From: an uncultured Paracoccus sp. | Lineage (GTDB): Bacteria > Pseudomonadota > Alphaproteobacteria > Rhodobacterales > Rhodobacteraceae | Direction: 5' to 3' | DNA: 64,000 nucleotides | Assembly: GCF_947487305.1 (NCBI RefSeq) | Contig: NZ_CANKWH010000002.1 | Coordinates: 124,001-188,000 of the forward strand | Shown here: piece by piece, positions 19,637 to 29,341 of the stretch | Layout of the letters: each line of letters begins with the position of its first letter | Position numbering within the stretch: position 1 is the stretch's first letter | Made by a program: the position numbers and the translations under genes | The notes under the pieces: generated by a model | Told to the model about the DNA's origin: nothing | Seen by the model: the letters and a program-made list of their open reading frames with translations, nothing else | Database searches by the model: none

Positions 19637-20490
19637 GGCCCCACCCGCATGGCCCGCGCCATGTTCGCGGCCTGATCGATGACGGTCATGTCCAGCCCGG
19701 TGTCAAAGCCCCCCGCCGCCAGATGGTTGGCCACCAGCTCGGTCGCCACATTGCCCTTGGCACCCGGCGCATAGGGGCAGCCGCCAAGCCCACCGACCGC
19801 CGCGTCAAAGACCCTGAGGCCCCGCGCGAGGCTGGCGTCGATGTTCTGCAACGCCCGGCCCGCCGTGTCGTGGTAATGCCCGGCCAGTTGCGCGGCGGGG
19901 ATTTCCTCCAGCACCACGGCCAGCATCGCATCGATCTTCTCCGGTGTCGCCTGCCCGATCGTGTCGCCAAGCGACACCTCGTAACAGCCCATGTCGCGCA
20001 GCGCTGCGACCACCCGGGCGACGTCGGCGGGCGGCACGTCGCCCTCGAACGGGCTGTCCGTCACCATCGAAACATAGCCTCGGACCGGAATGCCATCCGC
20101 CCGCGCCGCCTCGGCCACCGGGGCGAAACGCGCGAGGCTTTCGGCAATGGTGGCGTTCAGGTTGGCCTTGCTGAAGGCTTCCGAGGCGCTGGCAAAGATG
20201 GCGATCTCGCTGGCCTTCGCGGACTTCGCACCCTCGTAACCCTTGATGTTCGGGGTCAGCACCGCATAGCTGATCCCCGGCGCGCGGGTGATGCCGGCCA
20301 TGACCTCGGCGGCATCGCCCATCTGCGGCACCCATTTCGGGCTGACGAAGCTGGTGACCTCGATCCGCCGGAAACCGGCGGTGGACAGAAGGTCCACCAG
20401 CGCAATCTTTTCCGCCGTCGGGATCAGGCGCTTCTCGTTCTGCAGCCCGTCGCGCGGACCCATCTCGAAGATTTCGACCGTCTCAGACAT
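19633..20490 (-). CDS. mvaB: hydroxymethylglutaryl-CoA lyase
   Basis: 285 residues. It cleaves HMG-CoA to acetoacetate and acetyl-CoA, the last dedicated step of leucine degradation. It is a DRE-TIM metallolyase with the divalent-metal and catalytic motif MGPRDGLQNEKR at the N-terminus and EVTSFVSPKWVPQMGD next. HYHDTAGRA supplies the metal-ligand histidines, and GGLGGCPYAPGAKGN carries the active-site cysteine loop. Full length for the bacterial family. It overlaps its neighbours at both ends (8 bases with the GST-like gene, 4 with the lipoprotein gene). Confidence 0.96.
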   Translation of the reverse strand: MSETVEIFEMGPRDGLQNEKRLIPTAEKIALVDLLSTAGFRRIEVTSFVSPKWVPQMGDAAEVMAGITRAPGISYAVLTPNIKGYEGAKSAKASEIAIFASASEAFSKANLNATIAESLARFAPVAEAARADGIPVRGYVSMVTDSPFEGDVPPADVARVVAALRDMGCYEVSLGDTIGQATPEKIDAMLAVVLEEIPAAQLAGHYHDTAGRALQNIDASLARGLRVFDAAVGGLGGCPYAPGAKGNVATELVANHLAAGGFDTGLDMTVIDQAANMARAMRVGP

Positions 20491-21151
20491 CGGGCACCTC
20501 GTAGAAATCGTTGGTGTAAATCAGGGTCGAGCCGGCTTTCGGCAGCGCCGCCTGAAAGGCCGGGCGCGCGGCGCAGCGGGCGGCATAGGCGGCCAGCAAG
20601 GGGCGATCATCGAAGCGGACAAAGCGTTCGGCTACCCAGACCGTCCAGCCGACCTGGCAATCGACGCCCGAGAAGTCACCCAGCAGCCAGTCGCGGCCCT
20701 GCAGCCCGGCCTCGACCAGCCGCAGGGCGCGCGACAGCCGCGCCGCCTCGAGCTTCATCACTGTGGGCGAGCGTTGCCATTCTTCGCGCAAGACGATGTG
20801 ATGCTGGCTGAGATTGGCGATATGCTGCCCCAGCGTCTCGCCGAAATGCACCCAGTCCAGCCATTGCGCGCGCTCGGGCGAACCCGGCGCGCGGCCCAGA
20901 TGGGGGGCGCGGGTCTCGCAAAGCCATTCGGTGATGGCCCCGGATTCGTGCAGCGTGACGGCGCCATCCTGCAGCGTCGGCACGCGCCCGACGGGGGTGA
21001 TCGCGGCATAGGGCGGCCGGCGCATCGAGCCGTCGAAGAAATCCAGTTCCTCGACGGCGAAGTCGCAGCCGATCTCGTGCAGGAGCCACAGCACCCGCAT
21101 CGAGCGCGATTGCGGCGCATGCCAGAGGATCGGCTGCGGCGCCGGGCTCAT
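20483..21151 (-). CDS. glutathione S-transferase family protein
   Basis: 222 residues. A thioredoxin-like N-terminal half (SMRVLWLLHEIGCDFAVEEL, then GRVPTLQDGAVTLHESGAI with the cis-proline and the glutathione-binding ES pair) is followed by an all-helical C-terminal half with WLLGDFSGVDCQVGWTVW. Soluble and cytosolic. GSTs conjugate or isomerise electrophiles; the gene sits between mccA and mvaB with overlaps on both sides. A link to acyl-CoA intermediates is only a guess from context. Confidence 0.88.
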   Translation of the reverse strand: MSPAPQPILWHAPQSRSMRVLWLLHEIGCDFAVEELDFFDGSMRRPPYAAITPVGRVPTLQDGAVTLHESGAITEWLCETRAPHLGRAPGSPERAQWLDWVHFGETLGQHIANLSQHHIVLREEWQRSPTVMKLEAARLSRALRLVEAGLQGRDWLLGDFSGVDCQVGWTVWVAERFVRFDDRPLLAAYAARCAARPAFQAALPKAGSTLIYTNDFYEVPDV

Positions 21152-23088
21152 GCCGCCGCCTCTGCCTCTTCCTCGAGACGGATCAGCGGCGCGCCGGCTT
21201 CGACCTGGTCGCCGGACTTCGCGAAGACCTCGGCCACCACGCCGTCACGGGCGGCGGTCAGGCTGTGTTCCATCTTCATCGCTTCCAGCACCGCCAGACG
21301 GTCGCCCGCCTTGACCGCCTGCCCGGCTTCGACATGGACCGATTTCACCAGCCCCGGCATCGGCGACAAGGTCAGCGCGCTGCCCCCGGCCCCTCCATCA
21401 TCCCGCGCCAGCGGGTCGAGCGGCACCAGCGTCACGGTGCGGCCGCCGAAGACGCTGACCCCGGCATCATGGCTGACGATGCGGTTGCGGCGCAGGTGCT
21501 GGTCAACCCACCAGCGATCGCCCTGCCAGCGCACCTCATGGGCGCTGCCATCCTCGAGCGTCACCCGCGCGGCACCCGGCCCCTCGACCTCCAGCACCGC
21601 CTCGCCGCCGTCCCAGGCAATGGTGCGGCGCAAGGGCTGCCACAGGGTCATGCCGCCCTTGACCGCAGGATCGGCCAGACCCGCCAGCCCGACGACGCCA
21701 AGCGCCACGGCCGCCGGATCGGGCTGCGCGGCCCGGACCAGATCATCCAGATCGCGGCCGATCAGGCCGGTATCGACCTCGCCCTTGCGGAAGCCCTCGT
21801 GCCGGGTCAGGGCGATGAGGAAATCGACATTGGTGACGCTGCCCGCGACTTCGGTATCGACCAGCGCACGTTCCAGCGCACGCAGCGCAATGGCGCGGGT
21901 CGGGCCATAGGTCACGACCTTGGCGATCATCGGGTCATACCAGGGGCTGATCGTGTCGCCCTGCCGCACGCCGGTCTCGATCCGCGCGTGGTCGGGGAAG
22001 TGCAGATGCGCCAGCCGCCCGGTCGCCGGCAGGAAGCCCGCCGGCACGTCCTCGGCATAAAGCCGGGCCTCGAAGGCATGGCCGTGAATGTGCAGTTCCT
22101 CCTGCCGCGCCGGCAGCGGCTCGCCACTCGCGACGCGCAACTGCCATTCGACCAGATCGACCCCGGTGATCAGCTCGGTCACCGGATGCTCGACCTGCAA
22201 CCGGGTGTTCATCTCCATGAACCAGAACCCGTCCTCGCGCAGACCCTTGCTGCCATCGACGATGAATTCGATGGTGCCAGCGCCCTTGTAGCCGATGGCC
22301 TCTGCGGCGCGGGTGGCGGCGGCGCCCATGACCTTGCGGATCTCGGGCGGCATGTCGGGGGCCGGGGCCTCCTCGATCACCTTCTGGTGGCGGCGCTGCA
22401 ACGAGCAGTCGCGCTCGAACAGATGCACGGCGCGATGGCCGTCGCCAAAGACCTGCACCTCGATATGGCGCGGCTGCAGGATGTATTTCTCGATCAGCAC
22501 ATCGGGGTTGCCAAAGGCCTTCTGCGCCTCGGAGCGGGCGGATTCCAGCGCGTCGGCGAAACCCTTCGGTTCCTCGACCATGCGCATCCCCTTGCCGCCA
22601 CCGCCGGCCACGGCCTTGATCAGCACCGGATAGCCGATCTTGCCTGCCTGCTGGGCGAGGTAGTCGGGGTCCTGATTGGCACCGTGATAGCCCGGCACCA
22701 CCGGCACCCCGGCCTTTTCCATCAGCGCCTTGGCCGCGTCCTTCAGACCCATGGCCCGGATCGCCTTGGCCGAGGGGCCGATGAAGACCAGCCCCGCCGC
22801 CTCGACCGCATCGACGAATTCGGGGTTCTCGGACAGGAAGCCATAACCGGGATGGATCGCCTCGGCCCCGGTCTCTTTCGCGGCGGCGATGATCAGATCG
22901 CCCTTCAGATAGCTGTCGGCGGGCGCGGGACCGCCCAGGTAGACGGCCTCGTCGGCCATGGCCACGTGGCGCGCCCCGCGATCGGCGTCGGAATAGACGG
23001 CGACGGTGGCGACCCCCAGCTTGCGGCAGGTGTCGATGACGCGGCAGGCGATTTCGCCCCGGTTGGCGATCAGGATCTTCTGGAACAT
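21148..23088 (-). CDS. mccA: methylcrotonyl-CoA carboxylase, biotin-containing alpha subunit
   Basis: 646 residues from MFQKILIANRGEIACRVIDT at 23088; a longer frame to 23184 has no similarity. Order of domains: biotin carboxylase (1-450) with GGGGKGMRMVEEPKGF (ATP loop), RDCSLQRRHQKVIEEAPAP and EMNTRLQVEHPVTE; a linker/BT region; and a C-terminal biotinyl domain with the biotin lysine in VLEAMKMEHSL. It carboxylates biotin, then methylcrotonyl-CoA with the beta subunit. Pairing with mccB in a leucine operon separates it from the acetyl- and propionyl-CoA carboxylases. Confidence 0.94.
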   Translation of the reverse strand: MFQKILIANRGEIACRVIDTCRKLGVATVAVYSDADRGARHVAMADEAVYLGGPAPADSYLKGDLIIAAAKETGAEAIHPGYGFLSENPEFVDAVEAAGLVFIGPSAKAIRAMGLKDAAKALMEKAGVPVVPGYHGANQDPDYLAQQAGKIGYPVLIKAVAGGGGKGMRMVEEPKGFADALESARSEAQKAFGNPDVLIEKYILQPRHIEVQVFGDGHRAVHLFERDCSLQRRHQKVIEEAPAPDMPPEIRKVMGAAATRAAEAIGYKGAGTIEFIVDGSKGLREDGFWFMEMNTRLQVEHPVTELITGVDLVEWQLRVASGEPLPARQEELHIHGHAFEARLYAEDVPAGFLPATGRLAHLHFPDHARIETGVRQGDTISPWYDPMIAKVVTYGPTRAIALRALERALVDTEVAGSVTNVDFLIALTRHEGFRKGEVDTGLIGRDLDDLVRAAQPDPAAVALGVVGLAGLADPAVKGGMTLWQPLRRTIAWDGGEAVLEVEGPGAARVTLEDGSAHEVRWQGDRWWVDQHLRRNRIVSHDAGVSVFGGRTVTLVPLDPLARDDGGAGGSALTLSPMPGLVKSVHVEAGQAVKAGDRLAVLEAMKMEHSLTAARDGVVAEVFAKSGDQVEAGAPLIRLEEEAEAAA

Positions 23089-23112
23089 GTCGGCTCCTCG
23101 GCTTGGCGTTGG

Positions 23113-23152
23113 CCGGGGGCTTCGCGCCCCCGGACCCCCGCGGGATATTTGG
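23113..23152. repeat. AAATATCC/GC-hairpin composite intergenic repeat, copy 3
   Basis: CCGGGGGC-TTCGC-GCCCCCGG hairpin (23113-23133) is followed by CCCCCGCGGGATATTTGG, i.e. CCAAATATCCC on the minus strand. It occupies the gap between the macro-domain gene and mccA, the only sizeable gap of the operon's central part. Confidence 0.6.
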
Positions 23153-23164
23153 ACCAGGTGATGG

Positions 23165-23650
23165 TCATGACAGCGCCTCTGCAAGCAGTTGCGCCGCGGC
23201 GGAATCGAAGGCGACCAGCGTAACGGTCAGCCCGTCGCCATGGTCGCGGATGGTGGTGGCGGCAATCCGGGCGGCCTGATCAGCCGGGAAGCCGTAGATG
23301 CCGGTCGAGATGGCCGGGAAGGCGATGCTGGTCAGCCCATGCTCGCGGGCCAGCGCAAGGCTGTTGCGATAGGCCGAGGCCAGCAGCTCGGCCTCGCCCG
23401 CATCGCCGCCCTTCCAGACCGGCCCGACGGTGTGGATGACATGACGGGCTTTCAGCTTGTGGCCCCCGGTGATGCGCGCCTCGCCCGTCGGGCAGCCGCC
23501 AAGCGTGCGGCATTCGGCCAACAGCCCGGGACCGGCGGCGCGGTGAATGGCGCCATCGACCCCGCCCCCGCCCAAGAGCGAGGCATTCGCCGCGTTGACG
23601 ATGGCATCCACCTCGAGCGTGGTGATGTCGCCCTGCCAGACCCGGATCAT
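23165..23650 (-). CDS. macro domain protein (ADP-ribose / O-acetyl-ADP-ribose deacetylase type)
   Basis: 161 residues, a single macro domain. Motifs include [19 protein letters not shown] at the N-terminus, [17 protein letters not shown] (ADP-ribose diphosphate loop), [14 protein letters not shown], and [17 protein letters not shown]. These match the YmdB/MacroD-like group that removes ADP-ribose from acidic residues or deacetylates O-acetyl-ADP-ribose. Cytosolic. It lies 76 bases upstream of mccA and overlaps the ankyrin gene stop by four bases, so it travels in the leucine operon without an obvious metabolic role. Confidence 0.93.
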   Translation of the reverse strand: MIRVWQGDITTLEVDAIVNAANASLLGGGGVDGAIHRAAGPGLLAECRTLGGCPTGEARITGGHKLKARHVIHTVGPVWKGGDAGEAELLASAYRNSLALAREHGLTSIAFPAISTGIYGFPADQAARIAATTIRDHGDGLTVTLVAFDSAAAQLLAEALS

Positions 23651-24300
23651 CGCCCGCCCTCCGCTGCGATCAGCGCAGCCATGGTGTCGAGCCGCATGCG
23701 CTCGGCATGTTGCCGGGGCGTGACCCCCTCGTGATCGGCGATGTTCGGATCGGCACCGGCCTGAAGCAGCAGCGCGACGATCTGTTGATGGCGCGGCCCG
23801 CCATCGGCCAGGATCACCGCCTCCATCAGCGCGGTCCAGCCGAGCTTGTTGACGTGGTTCACATCGACCCCGGCTGCGATCAGTTCGCGCACGGTCTCGA
23901 CATGACCGCGCTCGGCCGCGGGGATCAGCGCAGTGCCGCCAAAGCGGTTGAGATCGGTCGGATCGGCGCCGTGATCCAGCGTAAGGCGCAGGATCTCCAG
24001 ATGACCGCGCGCGCCGGCATAGAGATAGGGCGTATCCTCGATCCCGTCCTTCGCATTCACATCGGCACCCGCCTCGATCAGCGCGCGGGCGGCCTCGACA
24101 TGGTTCAGGTGGGTGGCAATCATCAGGGCGGTCTCGCCCTTGGTGTTGCGGGTGTCGGTGGGAGTGCCCGTGGCCAGTTCGGACTGGACCCCGGCGGCAT
24201 CACCGCTGGCGGCGGCGCGCAGCAGCGCCGCACCATCGGCTGCGGCGGGACCGGCGGCCAGCAGGGCGGGGATCAGCAGATGCCGCGCGAAGCCGGTCAT
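23647..24300 (-). CDS. exported ankyrin-repeat protein
   Basis: 217 residues from [20 protein letters not shown] at 24300, whose start overlaps the ASCH gene stop by four bases; the longer frame to 24399 would lose the signal peptide. After the signal sequence (about 1-21) come four or five ankyrin repeats of about 33 residues with the [20 protein letters not shown] and [10 protein letters not shown] patterns and the usual G-A-D-(V/P)-N turns ([32 protein letters not shown]). A periplasmic protein-binding role is inferred. Partner unknown. Confidence 0.9.
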   Translation of the reverse strand: MTGFARHLLIPALLAAGPAAADGAALLRAAASGDAAGVQSELATGTPTDTRNTKGETALMIATHLNHVEAARALIEAGADVNAKDGIEDTPYLYAGARGHLEILRLTLDHGADPTDLNRFGGTALIPAAERGHVETVRELIAAGVDVNHVNKLGWTALMEAVILADGGPRHQQIVALLLQAGADPNIADHEGVTPRQHAERMRLDTMAALIAAEGGR

Positions 24301-24704
24301 GCCAGCACCTCGACCAGCCGGAAGCGTTCGCAGACCAGTTCCATCTCGGGATCGAAGCCGCCATTGCGGGTGAAGAAGGCGATATGGCCGGTTTTCCACG
24401 CCTCGAAATCGCCCTCGCCCTCGGCCAGAGCGAACTCCTCGGGCACGTCGCAGAAGCGGCGGATGGTGACCTCCACGGTCTCGATCCTCAGCGCGGGCTT
24501 GCCGTCCCAGTCAAGCGCGATGTCCTGCCGCCCAACCACCGGCATTGGCTCGCCGTCCGCCTGGAAATCCCGCAGCGCGCCGCAGGTCGCGGTTTTCGTC
24601 CCCGCGCGGACCAGCCCGAGAAGCCGTTGGTTCAGCGCGCGGGAATCCCCGAAGGTGAAGCCCACCGGGTTCTCGCTCGCAAAAATATCCCCGCCGGAGG
24701 CCAT
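24297..24704 (-). CDS. ASCH domain protein
   Basis: 135 residues, a single ASCH (PUA-like) domain. Recognisable parts are LVRAGTKTATCGAL near residue 32-45, a PVVGRQDIALDWDGKPAL strand pair, IETVEVTIRRFCDVPEEFA and AEGEGDFEAWKTGHIAFF. The family is proposed to bind RNA or modified nucleosides; E. coli YqfB hydrolyses N4-acetylcytidine. The exact reaction here is unknown. The first codons overlap a GGCGGGGATATTTTT stretch similar to the AAATATCC repeat, so the true start may be a little downstream. It lies 9 bases after the mccB stop. Confidence 0.82.
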   Translation of the reverse strand: MASGGDIFASENPVGFTFGDSRALNQRLLGLVRAGTKTATCGALRDFQADGEPMPVVGRQDIALDWDGKPALRIETVEVTIRRFCDVPEEFALAEGEGDFEAWKTGHIAFFTRNGGFDPEMELVCERFRLVEVLA

Positions 24705-24713
24705 GATCCGCCC

Positions 24714-26318
24714 TTACATCCGGAAGACGCCGAAGCGCGTCGGCTCGATCGGCGCGTTCAGGCTCGCGCGCAGGGACAGCGACAGCACCTCGCGGGTCTT
24801 CCTCGGATCGACGATGCCATCGTCCCAAAGCCGGGCCGAGGCATAGAGCGGGTGGCTCTGACGTTCGAACATCTCGATGGTGGGGCGCTTGAACTCGGTC
24901 TCTTCCTCGGCCGACCAAGTGCCGCCCTTGCGCTCGATCCCGTCGCGGCGGACGGTCGCCAAGACGCCCGCCGCCTGCTCGCCGCCCATGACCGAGATTC
25001 GGCTGTTCGGCCAGGTCCAGAGGAAGCGGGGCGAATAGGCGCGGCCGGCCATGCCGTAATTGCCGGCGCCGAAGCTGCCGCCGACCAGCATGGTGATCTT
25101 CGGCACCGAGGTCGTCGCCACCGCCGTCACCATCTTCGCGCCGTGCCGCGCGATGCCCTCGTTCTCGTATTTGCGCCCGACCATGAAGCCGGTGATGTTC
25201 TGCAGGAACACCAGCGGGATGGAACGCTGGCTGCAAAGCTCGATGAAATGCGCGCCCTTGATCGCGCTTTCCGAGAAGAGCACGCCGTTATTGGCGACGA
25301 TGCCGACCGGACAGCCCTCGATATGGGCAAAGCCGGTGACAAGCGTTTCGCCGAAGCGGGCCTTGAACTCGTCGAAACGCGAGCCATCGACAACGCGGGC
25401 AATGACCTCGCGGATGTCATAGGGGGTGCGCAGGTCGCCCGGCACCACGCCGAGGATCTCCTCGGGGTCATAGGCCGGGGCCTCAGGCGTCTGCCAGACC
25501 ACGGTCTGCGGCAGGCGGCGGTTCAGCTGCGCCACCGCGCGGCGGGCAAGCGCCAGCGCATGGGCGTCATCCTCGGCCAGGTAATCGGCCACGCCCGACA
25601 GGCGCGTATGCACATCGCCGCCACCCAGATCTTCCGAGCTGACCACCTCGCCGGTGGCCGCGCGCACCAGCGGCGGGCCGGCAAGGAAGATGGTGCCCTG
25701 ATTGCGCACGATGATCGAGACATCGCACATGGCCGGGACATAGGCCCCGCCCGCCGTGGACGAGCCCATCACCACCGCGATCTGCGGGATGCCACGCGCG
25801 GACATATTGGCCTGATTGTAGAAGATCCGGCCGAAATGCTCGCGGTCGGGAAAAACCTCGTCCTGATTGGGCAGGTTCGCCCCGCCGCTGTCGACCAGAT
25901 AGACGCAGGGCAGGTTGCATTCTGCGGCGATCTCCTGCGCGCGCAGGTGCTTCTTCACCGTCATCGGGTAATAGGTGCCGCCCTTGACCGTCGCGTCATT
26001 GGCCACGACCATCACGTCCTGACCCTGAACCTTGCCGATCCCGGCAATCACCCCCGCGCCCGGCGCATCGCCGTCATACATGCCATGGGCGGCGGTGGCG
26101 CCGATCTCGAGGAAGGCGCTGCCGGGGTCCAGAAGGTTCGCCACCCGTTCGCGCGGCGGCATCTTGCCGCGCGAGGTGTGCCGCTCCATCGCCTTGGGTC
26201 CGCCACCGGCCAGCACGGCATCGGCCGCCTCGCGCGCTGTGGTGATCAGCGCCAGATGCGCCTCGCGATTGGCGCGGAACGTGTCGGAATTGGTCAGCGC
26301 CTGCGATTTCAGTTTCAT
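24714..26318 (-). CDS. mccB: methylcrotonyl-CoA carboxylase, carboxyltransferase beta subunit
   Basis: 534 residues. It transfers CO2 from carboxybiotin on MccA to methylcrotonyl-CoA. Crotonase-like carboxyltransferase motifs are [41 protein letters not shown] (acyl-CoA oxyanion hole), [12 protein letters not shown] and [36 protein letters not shown] and [17 protein letters not shown] are diagnostic of the methylcrotonyl subtype. It lies two bases from the LprI-like gene stop side and 9 bases from the ASCH gene. Confidence 0.96.
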   Translation of the reverse strand: MKLKSQALTNSDTFRANREAHLALITTAREAADAVLAGGGPKAMERHTSRGKMPPRERVANLLDPGSAFLEIGATAAHGMYDGDAPGAGVIAGIGKVQGQDVMVVANDATVKGGTYYPMTVKKHLRAQEIAAECNLPCVYLVDSGGANLPNQDEVFPDREHFGRIFYNQANMSARGIPQIAVVMGSSTAGGAYVPAMCDVSIIVRNQGTIFLAGPPLVRAATGEVVSSEDLGGGDVHTRLSGVADYLAEDDAHALALARRAVAQLNRRLPQTVVWQTPEAPAYDPEEILGVVPGDLRTPYDIREVIARVVDGSRFDEFKARFGETLVTGFAHIEGCPVGIVANNGVLFSESAIKGAHFIELCSQRSIPLVFLQNITGFMVGRKYENEGIARHGAKMVTAVATTSVPKITMLVGGSFGAGNYGMAGRAYSPRFLWTWPNSRISVMGGEQAAGVLATVRRDGIERKGGTWSAEEETEFKRPTIEMFERQSHPLYASARLWDDGIVDPRKTREVLSLSLRASLNAPIEPTRFGVFRM

Positions 26319-26319
26319 C

Positions 26320-26784
26320 TCACGGCTCCCGCATGTGTTTCAGTTCCAGCGCCCGTCGCGCCGTGTATGTCAGCTTGCAATGTGTCGCGGCGATGTTGCG
26401 CATCGAGCCGCCGCCATATCGGTCATAGGCAATCGTGCAATCGGCATCGCGCAGCGCGATCCAGCCACGCTGCGCCGCCAGAAGCTGATCCCCGATCCCC
26501 TCGATATCCGCGAAATGGGCCCGCGTGGCCTTGTATTCCCGGTTCAGGAGCCTGTCCCAGACTTGGGTTTCGGCTTGGGTGCATTGCCAGATGTTCAGGG
26601 TGTTCGCACCGCCTGGTGTCGCTGCGATGCAGGCGGTCTGGGCCGCTCCGATGCAATCGGGCTGGGTCTCGCCGCCGGCCGTGCTGTCAAAACAGGCCTC
26701 GACCGTGGCGCTATCGACCGAGACCTCTTGCGCCAATGACGGCGTCGTGGCCAGCAGCGCGATCAGGAAACCTTGTCGGATCAT
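26320..26784 (-). CDS. LprI-like (DUF1311) exported protein, paralogue 1
   Basis: 154 residues with signal peptide [20 protein letters not shown]. The mature domain has about five cysteines ([40 protein letters not shown]) and the family signature [16 protein letters not shown] near residue 108-123. DUF1311/LprI proteins are small periplasmic proteins, one of which inhibits lysozyme in mycobacteria. The role here is unknown. It is sandwiched between mccB (1-base gap) and the acyl-CoA synthetase gene (4-base overlap), with two paralogues farther upstream in the operon. Confidence 0.85.
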   Translation of the reverse strand: MIRQGFLIALLATTPSLAQEVSVDSATVEACFDSTAGGETQPDCIGAAQTACIAATPGGANTLNIWQCTQAETQVWDRLLNREYKATRAHFADIEGIGDQLLAAQRGWIALRDADCTIAYDRYGGGSMRNIAATHCKLTYTARRALELKHMREP

Positions 26785-28337
26785 CCTTCCGCCACCGCCA
26801 GCTTGCGCAATTCGCGGCGCATGACCTTGCCGGTCACGGTCATGGGTAGGGCGTCGAGAAAGGCGATCTCGCGCGGATAGGAATGGGCGGCAGAGAGGCG
26901 GCGGGCATGGGCCTGCAACTCGGCCGCAAGCTCGTCCGACGGCTCAACATCGGCGCGCAGGACGATGTAGGCCTTGACGATTTCGGTGCGCAGCGGATCG
27001 GGCTTGCCGATCACCCCGGCCTGCGCCACCGCCGGGTGTTTCAGCAGGCAATCCTCGATCTCCGAGGGGCCGATGCGATAGCCGGCGCTGGTGATCACGT
27101 CATCGTCGCGGCCGACGAAGCGGATATAACCGTCCTCGATCACGCCGCGATCGCCGGTCAGCATCCAGTCGCCACGAAATTTTTCGGCGGTGGCTTCGGG
27201 GCGGTTCCAGTAGGCCAGCATCATCGAACCGGCACCGCGGCGGATGGCGATGTCGCCCTCTCCCGTCGTCGGCTGGCCCGCGTCGTCGATCACCTGCACG
27301 TCAAAGCCCGGCACCGCCTTGCCGATGGCACCGGGACGGGCCGGGAACAGCGAGGCGGCGGAACTGGCGACCATGTTGCATTCGGTCTGGCCATAGAATT
27401 CGTTGATCGTCAGGCCGAAGGCGCGCTGGCCCCAGTCGAGCATCTCGGCCCCCAGCGTCTCGCCGCCCGAGGCGACGCTGCGCAGGCCCGGTATCGCCAC
27501 ATCCGCCGCCTTCAGCATCTTCAGCGCGGTGGGCGGGAAGAAGACATTCCGCACGCCGCAATCCGTGATCAGCCCGGTCACGGCGACGGGGTCGAATTTC
27601 GCCATCCTTGCGGCCACGACCGGCACGCCAAGCGCCAGCCCCGGCATCAGCACGTCGAACAGCCCGCCGATCCAGGCCCAGTCCGCCGGCGTCCAGAGGC
27701 AGTCGCCGGGCTGCCCCAGAAGGTCATGGCTCATCTCGACGCCGGGCAGATGGCCGGTCAGCACGCGGTGGCCATGCAGCGCCCCCTTGGGCGCGCCGGT
27801 GGTGCCCGAGGTATAGATGATGACGGCGGGATCCTCGGGGCCGGTCTCGCGGGTGGCGAAAGGCCCGGCTTCGGGCAGACCGTCCTCGGGCACGATGACG
27901 CGCAGTTCGGGAAAGCCCGCCAGCATCTCGCGGCCCTCGGGATCGGCGATCACGGTGCGGACGCCGGCATCATTCAGCCGCAGCGCCAGCGCCTCGGGGC
28001 CGAAGAGCTTGAAGAGCGGGATCGAGATGGCGGCGGATTTCCACGCGGCCAGATGGGCGGCGGCGGTCCAGGCGGATTGGGTGCGCAGGACGGCGATCCG
28101 TTCGCCACGCTCGGCGGTCAGCGCATGGGCCAAACGGTCGGTCATCGCGGCCAGATCGCCGAAGGTGACAGGGCGCGGGCTGCCGTCATAGTCGATAATC
28201 GCGGTCGCGTCAGCGAGATGGTCGAGGCATTGATCGGCCATGTTCAACCGCGCCGGAAAAGTCCAGCGAAAGGCCGCGCGCAGGTTATCGTAGCTGTCGC
28301 CGGCCAGCATACGCGCCGAAGGGGACCGCTTCGCCAT
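26781..28337 (-). CDS. AMP-binding acyl-CoA synthetase in the leucine operon
   Basis: 518 residues, cytosolic. ANL-superfamily motifs: ATP loop VIIYTSGTTGAPKGAL (about 175-190), INEFYGQTECNM (A5-like), the hinge aspartate motif WMLTGDRGVIEDGYI and the C-terminal catalytic lysine in MTVTGKVMRRELR. It resembles acetyl-CoA synthetase/medium-chain acyl-CoA ligase relatives rather than long-chain FadD. Within a leucine operon it may activate a branched short-chain acid (such as isovalerate) or acetoacetate; the substrate is an inference from context. It overlaps the LprI-like gene downstream. Confidence 0.9.
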   Translation of the reverse strand: MAKRSPSARMLAGDSYDNLRAAFRWTFPARLNMADQCLDHLADATAIIDYDGSPRPVTFGDLAAMTDRLAHALTAERGERIAVLRTQSAWTAAAHLAAWKSAAISIPLFKLFGPEALALRLNDAGVRTVIADPEGREMLAGFPELRVIVPEDGLPEAGPFATRETGPEDPAVIIYTSGTTGAPKGALHGHRVLTGHLPGVEMSHDLLGQPGDCLWTPADWAWIGGLFDVLMPGLALGVPVVAARMAKFDPVAVTGLITDCGVRNVFFPPTALKMLKAADVAIPGLRSVASGGETLGAEMLDWGQRAFGLTINEFYGQTECNMVASSAASLFPARPGAIGKAVPGFDVQVIDDAGQPTTGEGDIAIRRGAGSMMLAYWNRPEATAEKFRGDWMLTGDRGVIEDGYIRFVGRDDDVITSAGYRIGPSEIEDCLLKHPAVAQAGVIGKPDPLRTEIVKAYIVLRADVEPSDELAAELQAHARRLSAAHSYPREIAFLDALPMTVTGKVMRRELRKLAVAEG

Positions 28338-28340
28338 CGA

Positions 28341-28835
28341 CTACACCCCCCGGTCGCGCAGATAGGCGCCCAGCAGGACGAACTGCCTTGCGGTTTCCTG
28401 CATCCGGCACAGCGGCTCGGCCACAGCCCCGCCGGTGCCTCTGCCATTGGTCAGCCGGTCATAGGCGCAGCGGGCATCGCGGAAGCTGATCCAGTCGCGC
28501 TCCATCTGCTTCAACGCCTCGGCACGCTCGGCCCCCCGCGCCCGTTCGATCTTCCTCAGCCGGGCATAGCGCGTGTTCAGCTCGGCTTCCCACCACTGCG
28601 CCTCGGCATCGATGCACTGAAGCTGCCGGTCGACCGGGTGCAGGTCGGGCTGGGCTTTTTGCACGCGGGCAAGGCAGGAGGCCTGTACCGATCCGGCGCA
28701 ATCGAGCCGCGTTCCGTCGGTCGCGGACCGGGACAGGCAATGCTCGATCTCGTTCGGATCGATGCCCGATGCCTCGCCCGCCGCCAGCGGCAGAGGCGCA
28801 AGGGCAAGAGCCAGCACTGCCAGCAGGCGGCCCAT
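28341..28835 (-). CDS. LprI-like (DUF1311) exported protein, paralogue 2
   Basis: 164 residues from MGRLLAVLALALAPLPLAAG at 28835; a longer frame to 28985 runs antisense-like through its neighbour. After the signal peptide come paired cysteines (IEHCLSRS, LDCAGS, ASCLAR, LQCIDA, ARCAYD, PLCRMQ) and the family motif LKQMERDWISFRDARCAYD. It is the middle of three DUF1311 genes. It lies 3 bases upstream of the acyl-CoA synthetase gene, and its ATG touches the stop of paralogue 3. Confidence 0.85.
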   Translation of the reverse strand: MGRLLAVLALALAPLPLAAGEASGIDPNEIEHCLSRSATDGTRLDCAGSVQASCLARVQKAQPDLHPVDRQLQCIDAEAQWWEAELNTRYARLRKIERARGAERAEALKQMERDWISFRDARCAYDRLTNGRGTGGAVAEPLCRMQETARQFVLLGAYLRDRGV

Positions 28836-29341
28836 CAGCCGCCCTCGCGCAGCCGCGAGGCGAGGCGCAGATATTGCTCGGCGGTCAGGGTCATGGCGCA
28901 TTGCGCGCTGGCGGGTCCGCCACCCGTGCCACCGCCCCACTTGCTGCGCTCCCAGTTGCAGGCGGCGTCGCGGAAGGCGATCCACTTGCGCTGCATCTCC
29001 TTCAGCAGCGGCGCTTCCGCCTCGGCGGCCGAGCCCAGCTGCTTCAGCTCGGCATCATTGGCCTCGGCTTTCTGCATCACCTCGGCATAGGCGCTGTTCA
29101 GAAGCCCGTCCCAATGCTGATACTCGCCCATGAGGCAGCCGGTCATGCCGACGGTGCTATCCCCAGCCGGCTGGTCGATGCAGGCATCGGCGGCGACACC
29201 GATGCAGCTTTGCAGCTGCCCATCCCGCCCCGATTGCTCGACAAGGCAGGCATCGATCAGCGCGCCGTCAAAGGCCGGCTCCTGCGCCTCGGCCAGCGGC
29301 GCGGCCAGCAGCAGGCAGGTTGTGGCCAGCGCCAGCCGCAT
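28835..29341 (-). CDS. LprI-like (DUF1311) exported protein, paralogue 3
   Basis: 168 residues. Start is the ATG at 29341, overlapping the ivd TGA by one base (TGATG), preferred to the GTG one codon before. Signal peptide [20 protein letters not shown]. Cysteine pattern and the motif LLKEMQRKWIAFRDAACNWE match DUF1311. It also carries a glycine-rich loop KWGGGTGGG also seen in shorter form in the paralogues. Second gene of the operon, directly after ivd, hence expected to be well expressed when leucine catabolism is on. Confidence 0.87.
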   Translation of the reverse strand: MRLALATTCLLLAAPLAEAQEPAFDGALIDACLVEQSGRDGQLQSCIGVAADACIDQPAGDSTVGMTGCLMGEYQHWDGLLNSAYAEVMQKAEANDAELKQLGSAAEAEAPLLKEMQRKWIAFRDAACNWERSKWGGGTGGGPASAQCAMTLTAEQYLRLASRLREGG

